This document shows, in pieces, positions 19,221 through 28,753 of a DNA stretch of 64,000 bases. The stretch lies in the NCBI GenBank assembly GCA_965249685.1, contig CBDFMN010000003.1, forward strand, positions 3,162,001-3,226,000. Reading direction: 5' to 3'. Both the position numbers and the translations under genes were made by a program. Source of the DNA: RH-AL1 sp965249685. Its GTDB lineage: Bacteria; Pseudomonadota; Alphaproteobacteria; Rhizobiales; Beijerinckiaceae. Position 1 is the stretch's first letter. The number at the start of each line of letters is the position of its first letter. The notes under the pieces were generated by a model. That model saw only the letters and a list, made by a program, of their open reading frames with translations, did no database searches and was not told the DNA's origin.

Positions 19221-19712
19221 TCAATCGTGGCGGTGGTGTCCGTGATGATGCCCGCTATGTCCGTGGCCGCCCTCGGCATAGGCGCCGCCTTCAGGATCGA
19301 AGGGGGCCTCGATCGGTCGGACCCTGCCGCCCAACCGCAAAACCATCGCCTCGATAACGTGGTCCCGGCGGATCCGCAGGCGACGGCCGACGAGCTGGAC
19401 CGGCAGGTGGCGGTTGCCGAGGTGCCAGGCGATCCGAACGGCGGCGGCCGGGTCCGCGGCTGCGATCTCGACGAGGGGTTCGGGCGCCGCGACGACTTCT
19501 ATCAGGCTCCCATCCTCCAGCACCAGCGCGTCGCCGCCGCGCAGGGCCGTCGTCTCTGCAAGGTCGAGAAGGACCGGCGTTCCCCGCACTCCCGTCATCG
19601 CGATGCGCCGGCGATGGCGGGCGTCGAAGTCCAACACCACGCAATCGAGCGGGTGGCCGCCCCAGGTCCCACGCACCTTGATCGCTTCGGCGCGGCGGGG
19701 CGCGTCAGCCAT
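19221..19712 (-). CDS. ureE: Urease accessory protein UreE
   Basis: Nickel metallochaperone for urease, 163 residues. The N-terminal peptide-binding domain and C-terminal metal domain are recognisable (RGGDALVLEDGSLIEVVAAP, AWHLGNRHLPVQLVGRRLRI, DHVIEAMVLRLGG). The C-terminus is His-rich (HGHSGHHHGHHRHD), the typical nickel-binding tail. ATG 19712 gives the family N-terminus. It lies 5 bases after the PCD gene and about 4 kb from ureC on the same strand, with an ABC transporter between. Confidence 0.92.
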   Translation of the reverse strand: MADAPRRAEAIKVRGTWGGHPLDCVVLDFDARHRRRIAMTGVRGTPVLLDLAETTALRGGDALVLEDGSLIEVVAAPEPLVEIAAADPAAAVRIAWHLGNRHLPVQLVGRRLRIRRDHVIEAMVLRLGGRVRPIEAPFDPEGGAYAEGGHGHSGHHHGHHRHD

Positions 19713-19717
19713 CCTCG

Positions 19718-20080
19718 TCAGTTCCCGTCGCGCAGGTAGGCGTGGCGCGGGTCCTTGGGCGTCCCGCGGAACGGCGCGCCCGGATGCCAGCAGACGACTT
19801 CCTCGATCTTCGCGGCGAGCGCGAAATCGAGGTCCGTGATGCCATGCTCCGAGTGGGTCGAGAGCCGGACCGTGACGGTGTCGAAAGAGACGAGGAGGTC
19901 GGGGTGGTGCCACGCGACTTCGGCGAGGTGCCCGATTGTGGTGACGACCATCAGCGTCGCCTTCCAGTTCGCGGTCCCGATCGTTCGTTGAATGGCTCCC
20001 TGGACCAACGTCCAGCGCGGCAGATCGCGCGCGAGCCGCGCCGCGACCGCGGCATCGTCGTATGTGGCAGGCTTGGCCAT
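19718..20080 (-). CDS. 4a-hydroxytetrahydrobiopterin dehydratase (PCD/DCoH)
   Basis: Recycles the 4a-carbinolamine formed by pterin-dependent hydroxylases. 120 residues, normal size, with FKATL-like NWKATLMVV, VAWHHPDLLVSFDTVTVRL (HHP motif) and TDLDFALAAKIEEV. No phenylalanine hydroxylase is nearby. It sits between the ABC transporter ATPase and ureE and is probably transcribed with them. Confidence 0.9.
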   Translation of the reverse strand: MAKPATYDDAAVAARLARDLPRWTLVQGAIQRTIGTANWKATLMVVTTIGHLAEVAWHHPDLLVSFDTVTVRLSTHSEHGITDLDFALAAKIEEVVCWHPGAPFRGTPKDPRHAYLRDGN

Positions 20081-20094
20081 GGCCGGTGCCTTCT

Positions 20095-20832
20095 CTAGTG
20101 CGAGAGGATTTTCGACAGGAACGTCTGCGCTCGGGCGGAGCGCGGGCTGCCGAAGAAATCCTCCTTGCCGGCGTCCTCGACGATCTCTCCGGCGTCCATG
20201 AAGATCACGCGGTTGGCGACTTTGCGGGCGAAGCCCATCTCGTGCGTCACCACCATCATCGTCATGCCTTCGCGCGCCAGCTCGACCATGACGTCGAGAA
20301 CCTCGTTGATCATCTCGGGGTCGAGCGCCGAGGTCGGCTCGTCGAACAGCATGCAGATCGGGTCCATGACCAAAGCCCGCGCGATGGCGACGCGCTGCTG
20401 CTGGCCACCGGAGAGCTGGCCGGGGTACTTGTCCGCATGCGCGGTCAGGCCGACGCGTTCCAACATCGTCATCGCCTTGGTGCGGGCCGCGGACTCCGAG
20501 CGGCCGAGCACGCGGGTCTGGCCGAGGCAAAGGTTTTCGGTGATGCGCAGGTGTGGGAACAGCTCGAAGTGCTGGAACACCATGCCGACCCGCGCGCGCA
20601 GGCTCGGGAGATTGGTCTTGGGCGACGTGACGACGATCCCGTCGACGGTGATGGTGCCGCTCTGGATCGGCTCCAGCGCGTTGACCGTCTTGATGAGCGT
20701 CGATTTGCCCGAGCCCGACGGTCCGCAGACGACCACGACCTCGCCCTTGTCCACGCTCGTCGTGCAGTTCTTCAGCACCTGGAATTGCGGGTTGTACCAC
20801 TTGCTGACGGTGTCGATGGCGATCATGGGCAT
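20095..20832 (-). CDS. gltL: Glutamate/aspartate-type ABC transporter ATPase
   Basis: 245-residue ATPase of polar amino-acid uptake. Walker A GPSGSGKST (about 38-46), Q-loop VFQHFELFPHL, signature LSGGQQQRVAIARAL, Walker B CMLFDEPTSALDP and switch VVTHEMGFA are all present. Last gene of the gltI-J-K-L set, minus strand. Confidence 0.94.
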   Translation of the reverse strand: MPMIAIDTVSKWYNPQFQVLKNCTTSVDKGEVVVVCGPSGSGKSTLIKTVNALEPIQSGTITVDGIVVTSPKTNLPSLRARVGMVFQHFELFPHLRITENLCLGQTRVLGRSESAARTKAMTMLERVGLTAHADKYPGQLSGGQQQRVAIARALVMDPICMLFDEPTSALDPEMINEVLDVMVELAREGMTMMVVTHEMGFARKVANRVIFMDAGEIVEDAGKEDFFGSPRSARAQTFLSKILSH

Positions 20833-20850
20833 GACGAGCGATCCCTGGCG

Positions 20851-21543
20851 CTAGCGGATGATGCTGACGCGGGCCTGCAGGCGCTTCACCAGCATTGAGG
20901 CCGCGAAGCAGATGACGAAGTAGACGGCGGCCGCGAAGAGGTACATCTCGGCCAGGCGTCCGTCGCGCTGGGCGATCTTCGACGCCGCGCCGAGGAAGTC
21001 GGTGATGGAGAGGACGTAGACGAGAGAGGTGTCCTGGAACAGCACGATCGTCTGCGTGAAGATTACCGGCAGCATGTTGCGGAACGCCTGGGGCAGCACG
21101 ACGAAGCGCATCACCTTGCGATAGTTCAGGCCGATGGCGTAGCCCGCCGCCACCTGGCCGCGCGGGATGGCCTGGATGCCGGCACGCATGATCTCTGCAA
21201 AATAGGCCGCCTCGAACAGGGTGAAGGTGATGATGGTGGACGACAGTGCGCCGACTTGGATCGGCCGGTCGGCGCGGATGATCCACTGCCCGACGTAGGG
21301 CATGAGGAAATAGAACAGGAAGATGACGAGAACGAGCGGCAGCGAGCGCATCGTGTTGACGTAGGTCGCGGCGATCGCCGAAAGCGCCGTCCGGGAGGAG
21401 AGCCGCAGCATGGCGATGAGTGTGCCCAGCACCACGCCACCGGCGGTGGCGATGGCCGTCAGCGTGAGCGTGAAGGTCATTCCCTCGCGGAACAGATAGG
21501 GCGCCGTGCGCCAGATGACGTCGAAGTCGAAGTTGGAGAACAT
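20851..21543 (-). CDS. gltK: Amino-acid ABC transporter permease (GltK-like)
   Basis: 230-residue inner-membrane permease of the HisM/GltK group, with several hydrophobic helices, the RSLPLVLVIFLFYFLMPY segment and the EAA-type loop EIMRAGIQAIPRGQVAAGYA that contacts the ATPase. Seven... bases (5) separate it from the upstream permease gene, so the pair is an operon unit. Confidence 0.93.
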   Translation of the reverse strand: MFSNFDFDVIWRTAPYLFREGMTFTLTLTAIATAGGVVLGTLIAMLRLSSRTALSAIAATYVNTMRSLPLVLVIFLFYFLMPYVGQWIIRADRPIQVGALSSTIITFTLFEAAYFAEIMRAGIQAIPRGQVAAGYAIGLNYRKVMRFVVLPQAFRNMLPVIFTQTIVLFQDTSLVYVLSITDFLGAASKIAQRDGRLAEMYLFAAAVYFVICFAASMLVKRLQARVSIIR

Positions 21544-21548
21544 GGCTC

Positions 21549-22280
21549 TCAGCGTCCCGCGTTGAAGCCGGGGACGACGAGGCGACGCTCCAGGAGCCGC
21601 ATACCGAAGGTCACCGCGATGCTGAGCATCAGGTAGATCACCGTGGCGGCGGCGAAGGACTCGAACACTTGGAAGGAGAACTCCTGCATCGCCCGGGCGC
21701 GGGCGGTGAGTTCCAACAGACCGATGGTGAGGGCCACGGAGGTGTTCTTTATCGTGTTGAGGAACTCGGAGGTCAGCGGCGGGAAGATGATGCGGTAGGC
21801 GAGCGGCAGCAGCACGTAGCGATAGGCTTGCGCCGTGGTGAGGCCGATGGCGGTCGCGGCCATCCTCTGTCCGGAGGGTAGCGAGCGGATGCCGGCGCTG
21901 ACCTGCGTCGCCACGCGCGAGGACATGTAGAGGCCAATGCCGACGACCGCCGTGTAGAAGGGGCCGTAGGTCAGCTGCTTGATCCAGGTGCCGAGCGCGT
22001 GCGGCAAAAGCTCGGGCACGACGAAGAACCAGATGAACAGTTGGACGAGGAGCGGGATGTTGCGGAACAGTTCGATATAGGCATTACCCACGCCCAGCAG
22101 CGCCCGGGAGGGTAGGGTGCGCATGATGCCGACGAGCGATCCCAGAACGAAGGCGACGGCCCAGGCGGCAAGGGCCGTGAGGATCGTCCACATCAGACCG
22201 TTCATCAGCGTGTCGAAATAGGTGCCCGAGCCCTCCGGCGTCTGCTCCCAGAAGATCGACCAGTTCCAATTGTAGTTCAT
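21549..22280 (-). CDS. gltJ: Amino-acid ABC transporter permease (GltJ-like)
   Basis: 243-residue permease. It shows ELFRNIPLLVQLFIWFFVVP, the EAA-type loop region VSAGIRSLPSGQRMAATAIG and further helices to the C-terminus. ATG 22280 (MNYNWNW) follows an AAGAGA ribosome site; an in-frame ATG at 22298 is an alternative. It follows the binding-protein gene after an intercistronic hairpin. Confidence 0.93.
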   Translation of the reverse strand: MNYNWNWSIFWEQTPEGSGTYFDTLMNGLMWTILTALAAWAVAFVLGSLVGIMRTLPSRALLGVGNAYIELFRNIPLLVQLFIWFFVVPELLPHALGTWIKQLTYGPFYTAVVGIGLYMSSRVATQVSAGIRSLPSGQRMAATAIGLTTAQAYRYVLLPLAYRIIFPPLTSEFLNTIKNTSVALTIGLLELTARARAMQEFSFQVFESFAAATVIYLMLSIAVTFGMRLLERRLVVPGFNAGR

Positions 22281-22334
22281 GCTGATCTCTTGGGGCACGC
22301 GCCCGGACCAGCCGTCCGGCGTCTCGACGTTGTG

Positions 22335-22363
22335 GGAGGGACACGCGCGTCGCGCGTCCCTCC
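22335..22363 (-). terminator. Intercistronic hairpin between binding protein and permease genes
   Basis: GGAGGG and CCCTCC arms flank an ACGCGC-GTC-GCGCGT core, giving a 12-bp stem with a 2-base bulge. No T-run follows on the minus strand. The position between gltI and gltJ fits the common device that stabilises the binding-protein mRNA and lowers read-through into the permeases. Confidence 0.55.
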
Positions 22364-22381
22364 GGTCGTTTCACCCGGAGA

Positions 22382-23296
22382 TCAATCCGCGTAGGCGGCG
22401 GGATCGGGCGAGTCGCTCGGGTTGGCAAAAGCCTTCTTCAGCGCCGAGGTCATCGGAAAGTTCATGTTCAGGCCGGCCTTGTTGATCGGCTTGGTGAACC
22501 ACTTCTCGTAGAGCGCCGTGCCTTCGGGGCTCTTGTAGAGCGCCGCCGTCGCCTTATCGACGACCGCCTTGAAGGCAGGGTCTTCACGGCGCAGCATGAT
22601 GCCGTACGGCTCGGGCTTCGACAGGGTGAAGTCGGAAATGACGAACTGCCCGGAATCGCGCGCGTTCGCGACCAGGCCGGCGAGCAGGATGTCGTCCATG
22701 CCGAAGGCGACGGCGCGGTCGGTCTCGACCATCAGGAAGGATTCCGAGTGTTCCTTCGCCGGGATGATGTTCATCCCCATCTTCTTCTCGGTGTTCGCGT
22801 CGTTCATCTGCTTGATGTTCGTGGTGCCGGACGTCGAGACGACGGTCTTGCCCTTGAGGTCGTCCAACGTCTTGACGTTGCTGCTCTTCTTGGAGACGAA
22901 GCGCGTCGCCGTCAGGAAGTGCGTGTTGGTGAAGGCCACCTGCTTCTGCCGCGCGGCATTGTTCGTGGTGGAACCGCATTCGAGGTCGACGGTGCCGTTG
23001 GCGATGAGCGGGATTCGCGTCGCCGAGGTAACGGGGTTGTACTTGACCTCGAGCTTTTCAAGCTTCAGGTCCGCCTTCACCGCGTCCACGACCTTGGCGC
23101 AGATGTCCATTGCGAAACCGACCGGTTTCTGGCTGTCGTCGAGGTAGGAGAAGGGAACGGAGGACTCGCGGTAGCCGATGGTGATGGTGCCGGTGTCCTT
23201 GATCTTCTTCAGGGTTCCCGTCAGCTCATCGGCTGCGACCGGCGTCGCCGCCCAAGCGACAAGGCAGCCTGCCAAGATTATCTTGCCGAAACTCAT
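22382..23296 (-). CDS. gltI: Glutamate/aspartate-type periplasmic binding protein
   Basis: 304-residue substrate-binding protein with a signal peptide (about residues 1-22, cleavage before DELTGTL). It matches GltI closely: GFAMDICAKVVDAVK, NGTVDLECGSTTNNAARQKQ, VVSTSGTTNIKQM and AVAFGMDDILLAG. ATG 23296 was chosen as the start of the signal peptide. First gene of the transporter operon; acidic amino acids are the likely ligands by homology. Confidence 0.94.
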   Translation of the reverse strand: MSFGKIILAGCLVAWAATPVAADELTGTLKKIKDTGTITIGYRESSVPFSYLDDSQKPVGFAMDICAKVVDAVKADLKLEKLEVKYNPVTSATRIPLIANGTVDLECGSTTNNAARQKQVAFTNTHFLTATRFVSKKSSNVKTLDDLKGKTVVSTSGTTNIKQMNDANTEKKMGMNIIPAKEHSESFLMVETDRAVAFGMDDILLAGLVANARDSGQFVISDFTLSKPEPYGIMLRREDPAFKAVVDKATAALYKSPEGTALYEKWFTKPINKAGLNMNFPMTSALKKAFANPSDSPDPAAYAD

Positions 23297-23511
23297 TCCA
23301 AGCCATCCTCTACTTCGTAGCACGACCACGTCTGTGACACGTTCTCGTTGCGCGCGCGACACCGACGTTTGACCTTGGTCAACGTGGTGGCATGCCGGCG
23401 ATTGCCAGTTCGTCGCGCTGCGCAAACCCGTTTTGTGGTGGTTGGTCGCAAGATCCATTCCAGCGTCGCTTCAAAAGGGTCTGCGAGCGCCCCGTCTCCG
23501 CAGCCATCGGC

Positions 23512-25221
23512 CTAAAACAAGAAGTAGCGCTGCGCCATCGGCAGTTCCGTCGCCGGTTCGCAGGTCAGGAGCTCGCCGTCCGCGGTCACCGCATAGGTCT
23601 CGGGATCGACGTGCAGCGTCGGCGTCGCGTCGTTGTGCACCATGCTCGCCTTGGAGATGCCGCCGCGCGTGTTCTCCACCGCCACGAGGGCGCGGCTGGT
23701 GCGCAGGCGCGAAGCCAGCCCCTTGTCGAGCGAGGCGCGGGAGACGAAGGTGAGGGCGCTGCCGGTCATCGCCGCGCCATACGCGCCGAACATCGGTCGG
23801 TAGTGCACCGGCTGCGGCGTGGGGATCGAGGCGTTGGGATCGCCCATGGCGGCCATCGCGATGACGCCACCTTTTAGCACGAGGTCCGGCTTCACGCCGA
23901 AGAAGGCGGGGCTCCACACGACAAGATCGGCGAGCTTGCCCACTTCCACCGAGCCGACGTGGCGCGAGACGCCGTGCGCGATGGCGGGGTTGATCGTATA
24001 CTTGGCCACGTAGCGCTTGGCCCGGGCGTTGTCAGCGCGGCCGTCGCCGGCGAGGGGCCCGCGCTGACGCTTCATCTTGTCCGCCGTCTGCCAGGTGCGG
24101 ATGACGACCTCGCCGACGCGGCCCATCGCCTGGCTGTCGGAGCTCATCATGGAGAGCGCGCCGAGGTCGTGGAGGATGTCCTCCGCCGCGATCGTCTCCC
24201 GGCGGATGCGGCTCTCGGCGAAGGCCAGGTCCTCGGGAATCGAGGGGTCGAGGTGGTGGCACACCATCAGCATGTCGAGGTGCTCGTCCAGCGTATTGAC
24301 GGTGAAGGGCCGCGTCGGGTTGGTGGAGGAGGGCAGCACGTTGGGCAGGCCGGCGACGGTGACGATGTCCGGCGCGTGGCCGCCGCCGGCCCCCTCCGTG
24401 TGAAACGCGTGGATCGTGCGGCCCTTGAACGCCTTGATCGTCTCGGCGACGAAGCCGCCCTCGTTCAACGTGTCGGAATGCAGCATGACCTGGACGTCGT
24501 AGTCGTCGGCGACGCAGAGGCAGGTGTCGATCGCCTGCGGTGTCGTGCCCCAATCCTCATGCAGCTTCAGCGCGCAGGCGCCCCCCTCCACCTGCTCGAC
24601 GAGGCCGGCGGGCGTCGCCGCGTTGCCCTTGCCGGCGAAGCCGAGGTTCATCGCGAACCCGTCGGCCGCCTCGATCATCCGGGCGATGTGCCAGGGGCCG
24701 GGCGTGCAGGTGGTGGCGAAGGTGCCGGTGGCAGGCCCCGTCCCGCCGCCCAGCATGGTGGTGATGCCCGACGCCAGCGCCTCCTCGATCTGCTGCGGGC
24801 AGATGAAGTGGATGTGCGAATCCATGCCGCCGGCGGTGACGATCTTGCCCTCGCCCGCGATGATCTCCGTGCCCGGCCCGATCGGGATGGTGACGCTCGG
24901 CTGGACGTCGGGGTTGCCGGCCTTGCCGATCGCGCTGATGCGCCCGTCGCGCAGGGCGATGTCGGCTTTGACGATGCCCCAATGGTCGAGGATGAGCGCG
25001 TTGGTGATGACGGTGTCGGGTGCGCCCTGCGCCCGCGTCACCTGCGATTGCCCCATGCCGTCGCGGATGACCTTGCCGCCGCCGAACTTCACCTCCTCGC
25101 CATAGGTGGTGAAGTCGCGCTCCACCTCGATGAACAGGCTGGTGTCGGCGAGCCGCACCCGGTCGCCGGTCGTGGGCCCGAACATGTCGGCATAGGCGGC
25201 GCGGGGCAGGGTAGCGGGCAT
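23512..25221 (-). CDS. ureC: Urease alpha (catalytic) subunit
   Basis: 569 residues, normal length. All nickel-site residues are present: His136 and His138 in SHIHFICP, carbamylated Lys219 in LKLHEDWG, His248 in VMLHSDTLNE, His274 in AFHTEGAGGGHAPDI and Asp362 in MSSDSQAMG. The flap cysteine is in MVCHHLDP (Cys321). ATG 25221 gives the standard MPATLPRAAYADMFGPTTGD start. It is separated from ureAB (9.2 kb, plus strand) and from ureE (19.2 kb, minus strand), so the urease genes are scattered. No ureF or ureG is seen. Confidence 0.97.
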   Translation of the reverse strand: MPATLPRAAYADMFGPTTGDRVRLADTSLFIEVERDFTTYGEEVKFGGGKVIRDGMGQSQVTRAQGAPDTVITNALILDHWGIVKADIALRDGRISAIGKAGNPDVQPSVTIPIGPGTEIIAGEGKIVTAGGMDSHIHFICPQQIEEALASGITTMLGGGTGPATGTFATTCTPGPWHIARMIEAADGFAMNLGFAGKGNAATPAGLVEQVEGGACALKLHEDWGTTPQAIDTCLCVADDYDVQVMLHSDTLNEGGFVAETIKAFKGRTIHAFHTEGAGGGHAPDIVTVAGLPNVLPSSTNPTRPFTVNTLDEHLDMLMVCHHLDPSIPEDLAFAESRIRRETIAAEDILHDLGALSMMSSDSQAMGRVGEVVIRTWQTADKMKRQRGPLAGDGRADNARAKRYVAKYTINPAIAHGVSRHVGSVEVGKLADLVVWSPAFFGVKPDLVLKGGVIAMAAMGDPNASIPTPQPVHYRPMFGAYGAAMTGSALTFVSRASLDKGLASRLRTSRALVAVENTRGGISKASMVHNDATPTLHVDPETYAVTADGELLTCEPATELPMAQRYFLF

Positions 25222-25346
25222 GGGGGCGTCTCCATCGGCTCGGATCGCACGAGGCTCTTCAACGCCGGTCATGATGGGGCCTATCGACCCTCGACGTAAA
25301 TCGGAGAAACGCCCGATCAATCCACCGGTGGCGATCGATGGCGGTC

Positions 25347-25553
25347 TTACGCCACCCCCACCATCACGTCCGACGCCTTGATAAGGGCCGTCGCCTTCTT
25401 GCCGACAGCCAGCCCAAGCTCGTCGACCGCCTCGTTGGTGATCGAGGCAAAGAGCTTGGTGCCGCCGACGTCGATGATGACGTGCGAGGTCGTCGCCCCC
25501 TTGCGGATCTCCACCACCGTGCCGGCGAGCTGGTTGCGGGCTGAAATCTTCAT
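25347..25553 (-). CDS. mop: Molybdate-binding molbindin (Mop, TOBE domain)
   Basis: 68-residue single TOBE/Mop domain: SARNQLAGTVVEIRKGATTS, VIIDVGGTKLFASIT and GKKATALIKASDVMVGV. Such proteins assemble as rings that store molybdate or other oxyanions. It lies 13 bases downstream of the dienelactone-hydrolase stop. No mod transporter is adjacent. Confidence 0.92.
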   Translation of the reverse strand: MKISARNQLAGTVVEIRKGATTSHVIIDVGGTKLFASITNEAVDELGLAVGKKATALIKASDVMVGVA

Positions 25554-25566
25554 GGCTTTCTTCTCC

Positions 25567-26229
25567 CTATTTGATGTGCTGGCCGAGGAACGCGATCGTG
25601 CGGCCCCAGGCGAGGTCGGCGCTGGCCTTGTCGTAGCTGCCGCGTTCGTCGCAGTTGAAGCCGTGGCCGGCGGGATAGGTGTAGATCGGCAGGTCCGGGT
25701 GCGCGTGGCGGATCTTCTCGACGTCGCTCATCGGGATGTGCGAATCCTGCTCGCCGAAATGCAGCATGACGGGGCAGTGCAGCCTGTCCGCGAGGATCCC
25801 GGCGATGCCGCCGCCGTAATAGCCGACGGCTGCCGCCACCGTGTCGAGGCGCGCCGCCGCGGCATAGGCGAGCGTGCCGCCCCAGCAGAAGCCGACCACG
25901 CCGACGGCGCCGGCGGTCGCTGCCGCCTTCACGGCCGCGGCCACGTCGCGCATCGCGGCGGACTGGCTTGTCTTCTGCATCAGCGCCATGCCTTCCCCCA
26001 TCGCGTCGTAGCCGAGGTCGACGCCCTTCTCGACGCGGTCGAACAGGGCGGGCGCGACGGCGAGGTAGCCCGCGGCGGCGAAGCGGTCGGCGACCGCGCG
26101 GATGTGGTGGTTGACCCCGAAGATCTCCTGCACCACCACGATCCCGCCCTTCGGCGTGCCGGCCGGCTTGACCTGATAGGCCGCGATCGTGACGCCGTCG
26201 TCGGCGGTGAGGGTCAGCATGTCGCCCAT
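25567..26229 (-). CDS. Dienelactone hydrolase family protein
   Basis: 220 residues from an internal ATG at 26229 that has AGGAG 6 bases upstream and gives the normal family start MGDMLTLTADDGVTIAAY. The catalytic Cys is in VGFCWGGTL, the Asp in FGEQDSHIP and the His in YPAGHGFNC; VQEIFGVNHHIRAVADRFA is characteristic. The reading frame is open without a stop from the upstream folK, so the product may be made alone, as a fusion with FolK, or both. Confidence 0.85.
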   Translation of the reverse strand: MGDMLTLTADDGVTIAAYQVKPAGTPKGGIVVVQEIFGVNHHIRAVADRFAAAGYLAVAPALFDRVEKGVDLGYDAMGEGMALMQKTSQSAAMRDVAAAVKAAATAGAVGVVGFCWGGTLAYAAAARLDTVAAAVGYYGGGIAGILADRLHCPVMLHFGEQDSHIPMSDVEKIRHAHPDLPIYTYPAGHGFNCDERGSYDKASADLAWGRTIAFLGQHIK

Positions 26230-26769
26230 GGGAAACTCCTGCATTGTCTGGCTGCGGCCTGCCATAGTCCGTTCCGCGGGCGCAAACCAGGGGCGAATGC
26301 CGATCTCGGGCATGGCGGCCGCGGCTGCGGCGATGCTCCGTCCGGCGATGGCGAGGTCCGGTGCGATCTCCGTCAGGGGCACGAGCACGAAGGCGCGCTC
26401 GAACAGACTCTCGTGGGGGATGACGAGGTCCGGCGCGTCGAGTGTCTCGCCGGCATAGAAGAGGATATCGATGTCGATGCATCGAGGCCCCCAGCGCAAG
26501 CTGGTCTCGCGCCCGAGCAGCGCCTCGACCGCCTTGACCTCGGCTAGCAGGGCGCGGGGCGGGAGGTCCGTCTCGGCTAAGGCGCAGGCGTTGGCGAAGT
26601 CGGCCTGCGCCACCGGCCCCCACGGCGGCGTGCGATAGATGCTCGACACGCGGCCGGGGCGCACGTGGCCGCGCTCCGCGAGGCACCGCAGGGCTTCGGC
26701 GATGGCGCCCGGCGCGTCGCCGACGTTGCCGCCCAGCCCGAGGCCGATCGCGATCCAAGCCTCCGCCAT
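25567..26769 (-). CDS. folK: HPPK (FolK), in frame with the dienelactone hydrolase
   Basis: 6-hydroxymethyl-7,8-dihydropterin pyrophosphokinase for folate synthesis, residues 1-about 168: AIGLGLGGNVGDAPGAI, SSIYRTPPWGPVAQADFANA, GRETSLRWGPRCIDIDILFY and LVIPHESLFERAFVLVPL. ATG 26769 lies one base after the folP stop. No stop codon ends the FolK part: after about 180 residues the frame continues into a complete dienelactone hydrolase, 400 residues in all. Either a real fusion exists, or FolK lost its stop and the hydrolase keeps its own start at 26229. Confidence 0.8.
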   Translation of the reverse strand: MAEAWIAIGLGLGGNVGDAPGAIAEALRCLAERGHVRPGRVSSIYRTPPWGPVAQADFANACALAETDLPPRALLAEVKAVEALLGRETSLRWGPRCIDIDILFYAGETLDAPDLVIPHESLFERAFVLVPLTEIAPDLAIAGRSIAAAAAAMPEIGIRPWFAPAERTMAGRSQTMQEFPMGDMLTLTADDGVTIAAYQVKPAGTPKGGIVVVQEIFGVNHHIRAVADRFAAAGYLAVAPALFDRVEKGVDLGYDAMGEGMALMQKTSQSAAMRDVAAAVKAAATAGAVGVVGFCWGGTLAYAAAARLDTVAAAVGYYGGGIAGILADRLHCPVMLHFGEQDSHIPMSDVEKIRHAHPDLPIYTYPAGHGFNCDERGSYDKASADLAWGRTIAFLGQHIK

Positions 26770-26770
26770 C

Positions 26771-27600
<830 letters not shown>

Positions 27601-27601
<1 letters not shown>

Positions 27602-28626
27602 CAGCCCGCACCCTTCGGTAGCAGGCTGCGTCGGTCGCGCCGGATCGCCACACCGATCGCTCCGTCGATCACGTCGAGCTTCTCGACCTTGACGCTTACC
27701 GACTGGACGCGCGGGTAGGCGAGCAGGGTGGCCGCCATCTCTTCCGCCAGCGTCTCGACGAAGGTCACGTGGGCGCGGGCGGCGAGGACGCGGACGGTCT
27801 CTATGATGATGTCGTATGAGAAGATGCCGGCCATGTCGGTCGGCGCGGCCTTCGCTCGGCTCACGTCCGCGTCGACACTGAAGCGCACGCGCTGGCGCAC
27901 GCCGCGCTCGGCCTGGTAGGCGCCGATCGAGAGATGGGCGACGAAGTCGTGCACGAAGATGACGTCGGTCTCGCCGGCGCCGGGCGCGGCCGCGGCGGCC
28001 CCCGCTGCCTCGCGCGGGACGAGGGCGCGGATGGCGGCGACGGCCTTGGGGTCGAGCGGCGCGTCGGCGCGCAAGCCATGGCGCAGGGCGATGCCGAAGA
28101 CGAGGTAGTCCGGCCGCAGCAGGAGCAGGCGGGCGACGTCGGGCGCCTCCAAGCCGCCGGCGAAGCCGAAGGGCAGGGCGCCGCCGCGACAGGCGCGCGC
28201 GAAAGCGTCGAGGCCGTCGATCGCCACCTTGTCGACGAGCCGTCGGCCCACCGGTGCGTCGAGCATCGCCGCGCGCGCCGGGGACGCAGGGCGGACGAGG
28301 GGGTCGTCGTCGGCGACGACCACGGCCACGAGCCCGAGGTGCGCCCGCGCGGCGGCGGTCCGCAGCAGGGCTGCGGCGTCCTGGATGGAGCCGGCCGGCA
28401 ACGCGATCTCGTCGACGCCGCAGGACATCGCCGCCTCGATCGCGCCGGGCAGTGCTGCCGCCGCTTCGACCCGCAGCCGCAGCAGGCCGGGACAGGCGGC
28501 GCGGATCGCGCGGAGCGCCGCCGGGTCGGAAACGGCTGGCAGCCATACTTCCACCCCGTCGACGCCGGCCTCGGCCGCCAGCCGGGTCTCTTCTTCCCCG
28601 GTCACACGCGCCAGCATGCGGGTCAT
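27601..28626 (-). CDS. folB: MfnB-like TIM-barrel domain fused to dihydroneopterin aldolase
   Basis: 341 residues in two parts. Residues about 225-335 are FolB: VHDFVAHLSIGAYQAERGVR (Glu240) and VSVKVEKLDVIDGAIGVAIR (catalytic-type Lys316). Residues 1-about 205 resemble (5-formylfuran-3-yl)methyl phosphate synthase (MfnB/DUF556), best seen in ARAAMLDAPVGRRLVDKVAI and RPDYLVFGIALRHGLRADAP, ending in LDPKAVAAIRAL. The lysines I expect at MfnB catalytic positions are not seen: VEVW stands where DVK is usual, IALP where VKV is usual, and no Lys follows MLD. The FolB half probably serves folate; the barrel may be inactive or repurposed. Confidence 0.72.
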
Positions 28627-28753
28627 CGCAGGACCTGTGGCAAGGTTAGGGGCATGAGTTGCGATCGGCTTTCGGGTTGGGGTCGCGGATGTCCTCGGCC
28701 CAGCGTCCTTAGCCGAGTTCGCCGCGTGGCTCCAGGGCGTAGCCGCGTGGCGC

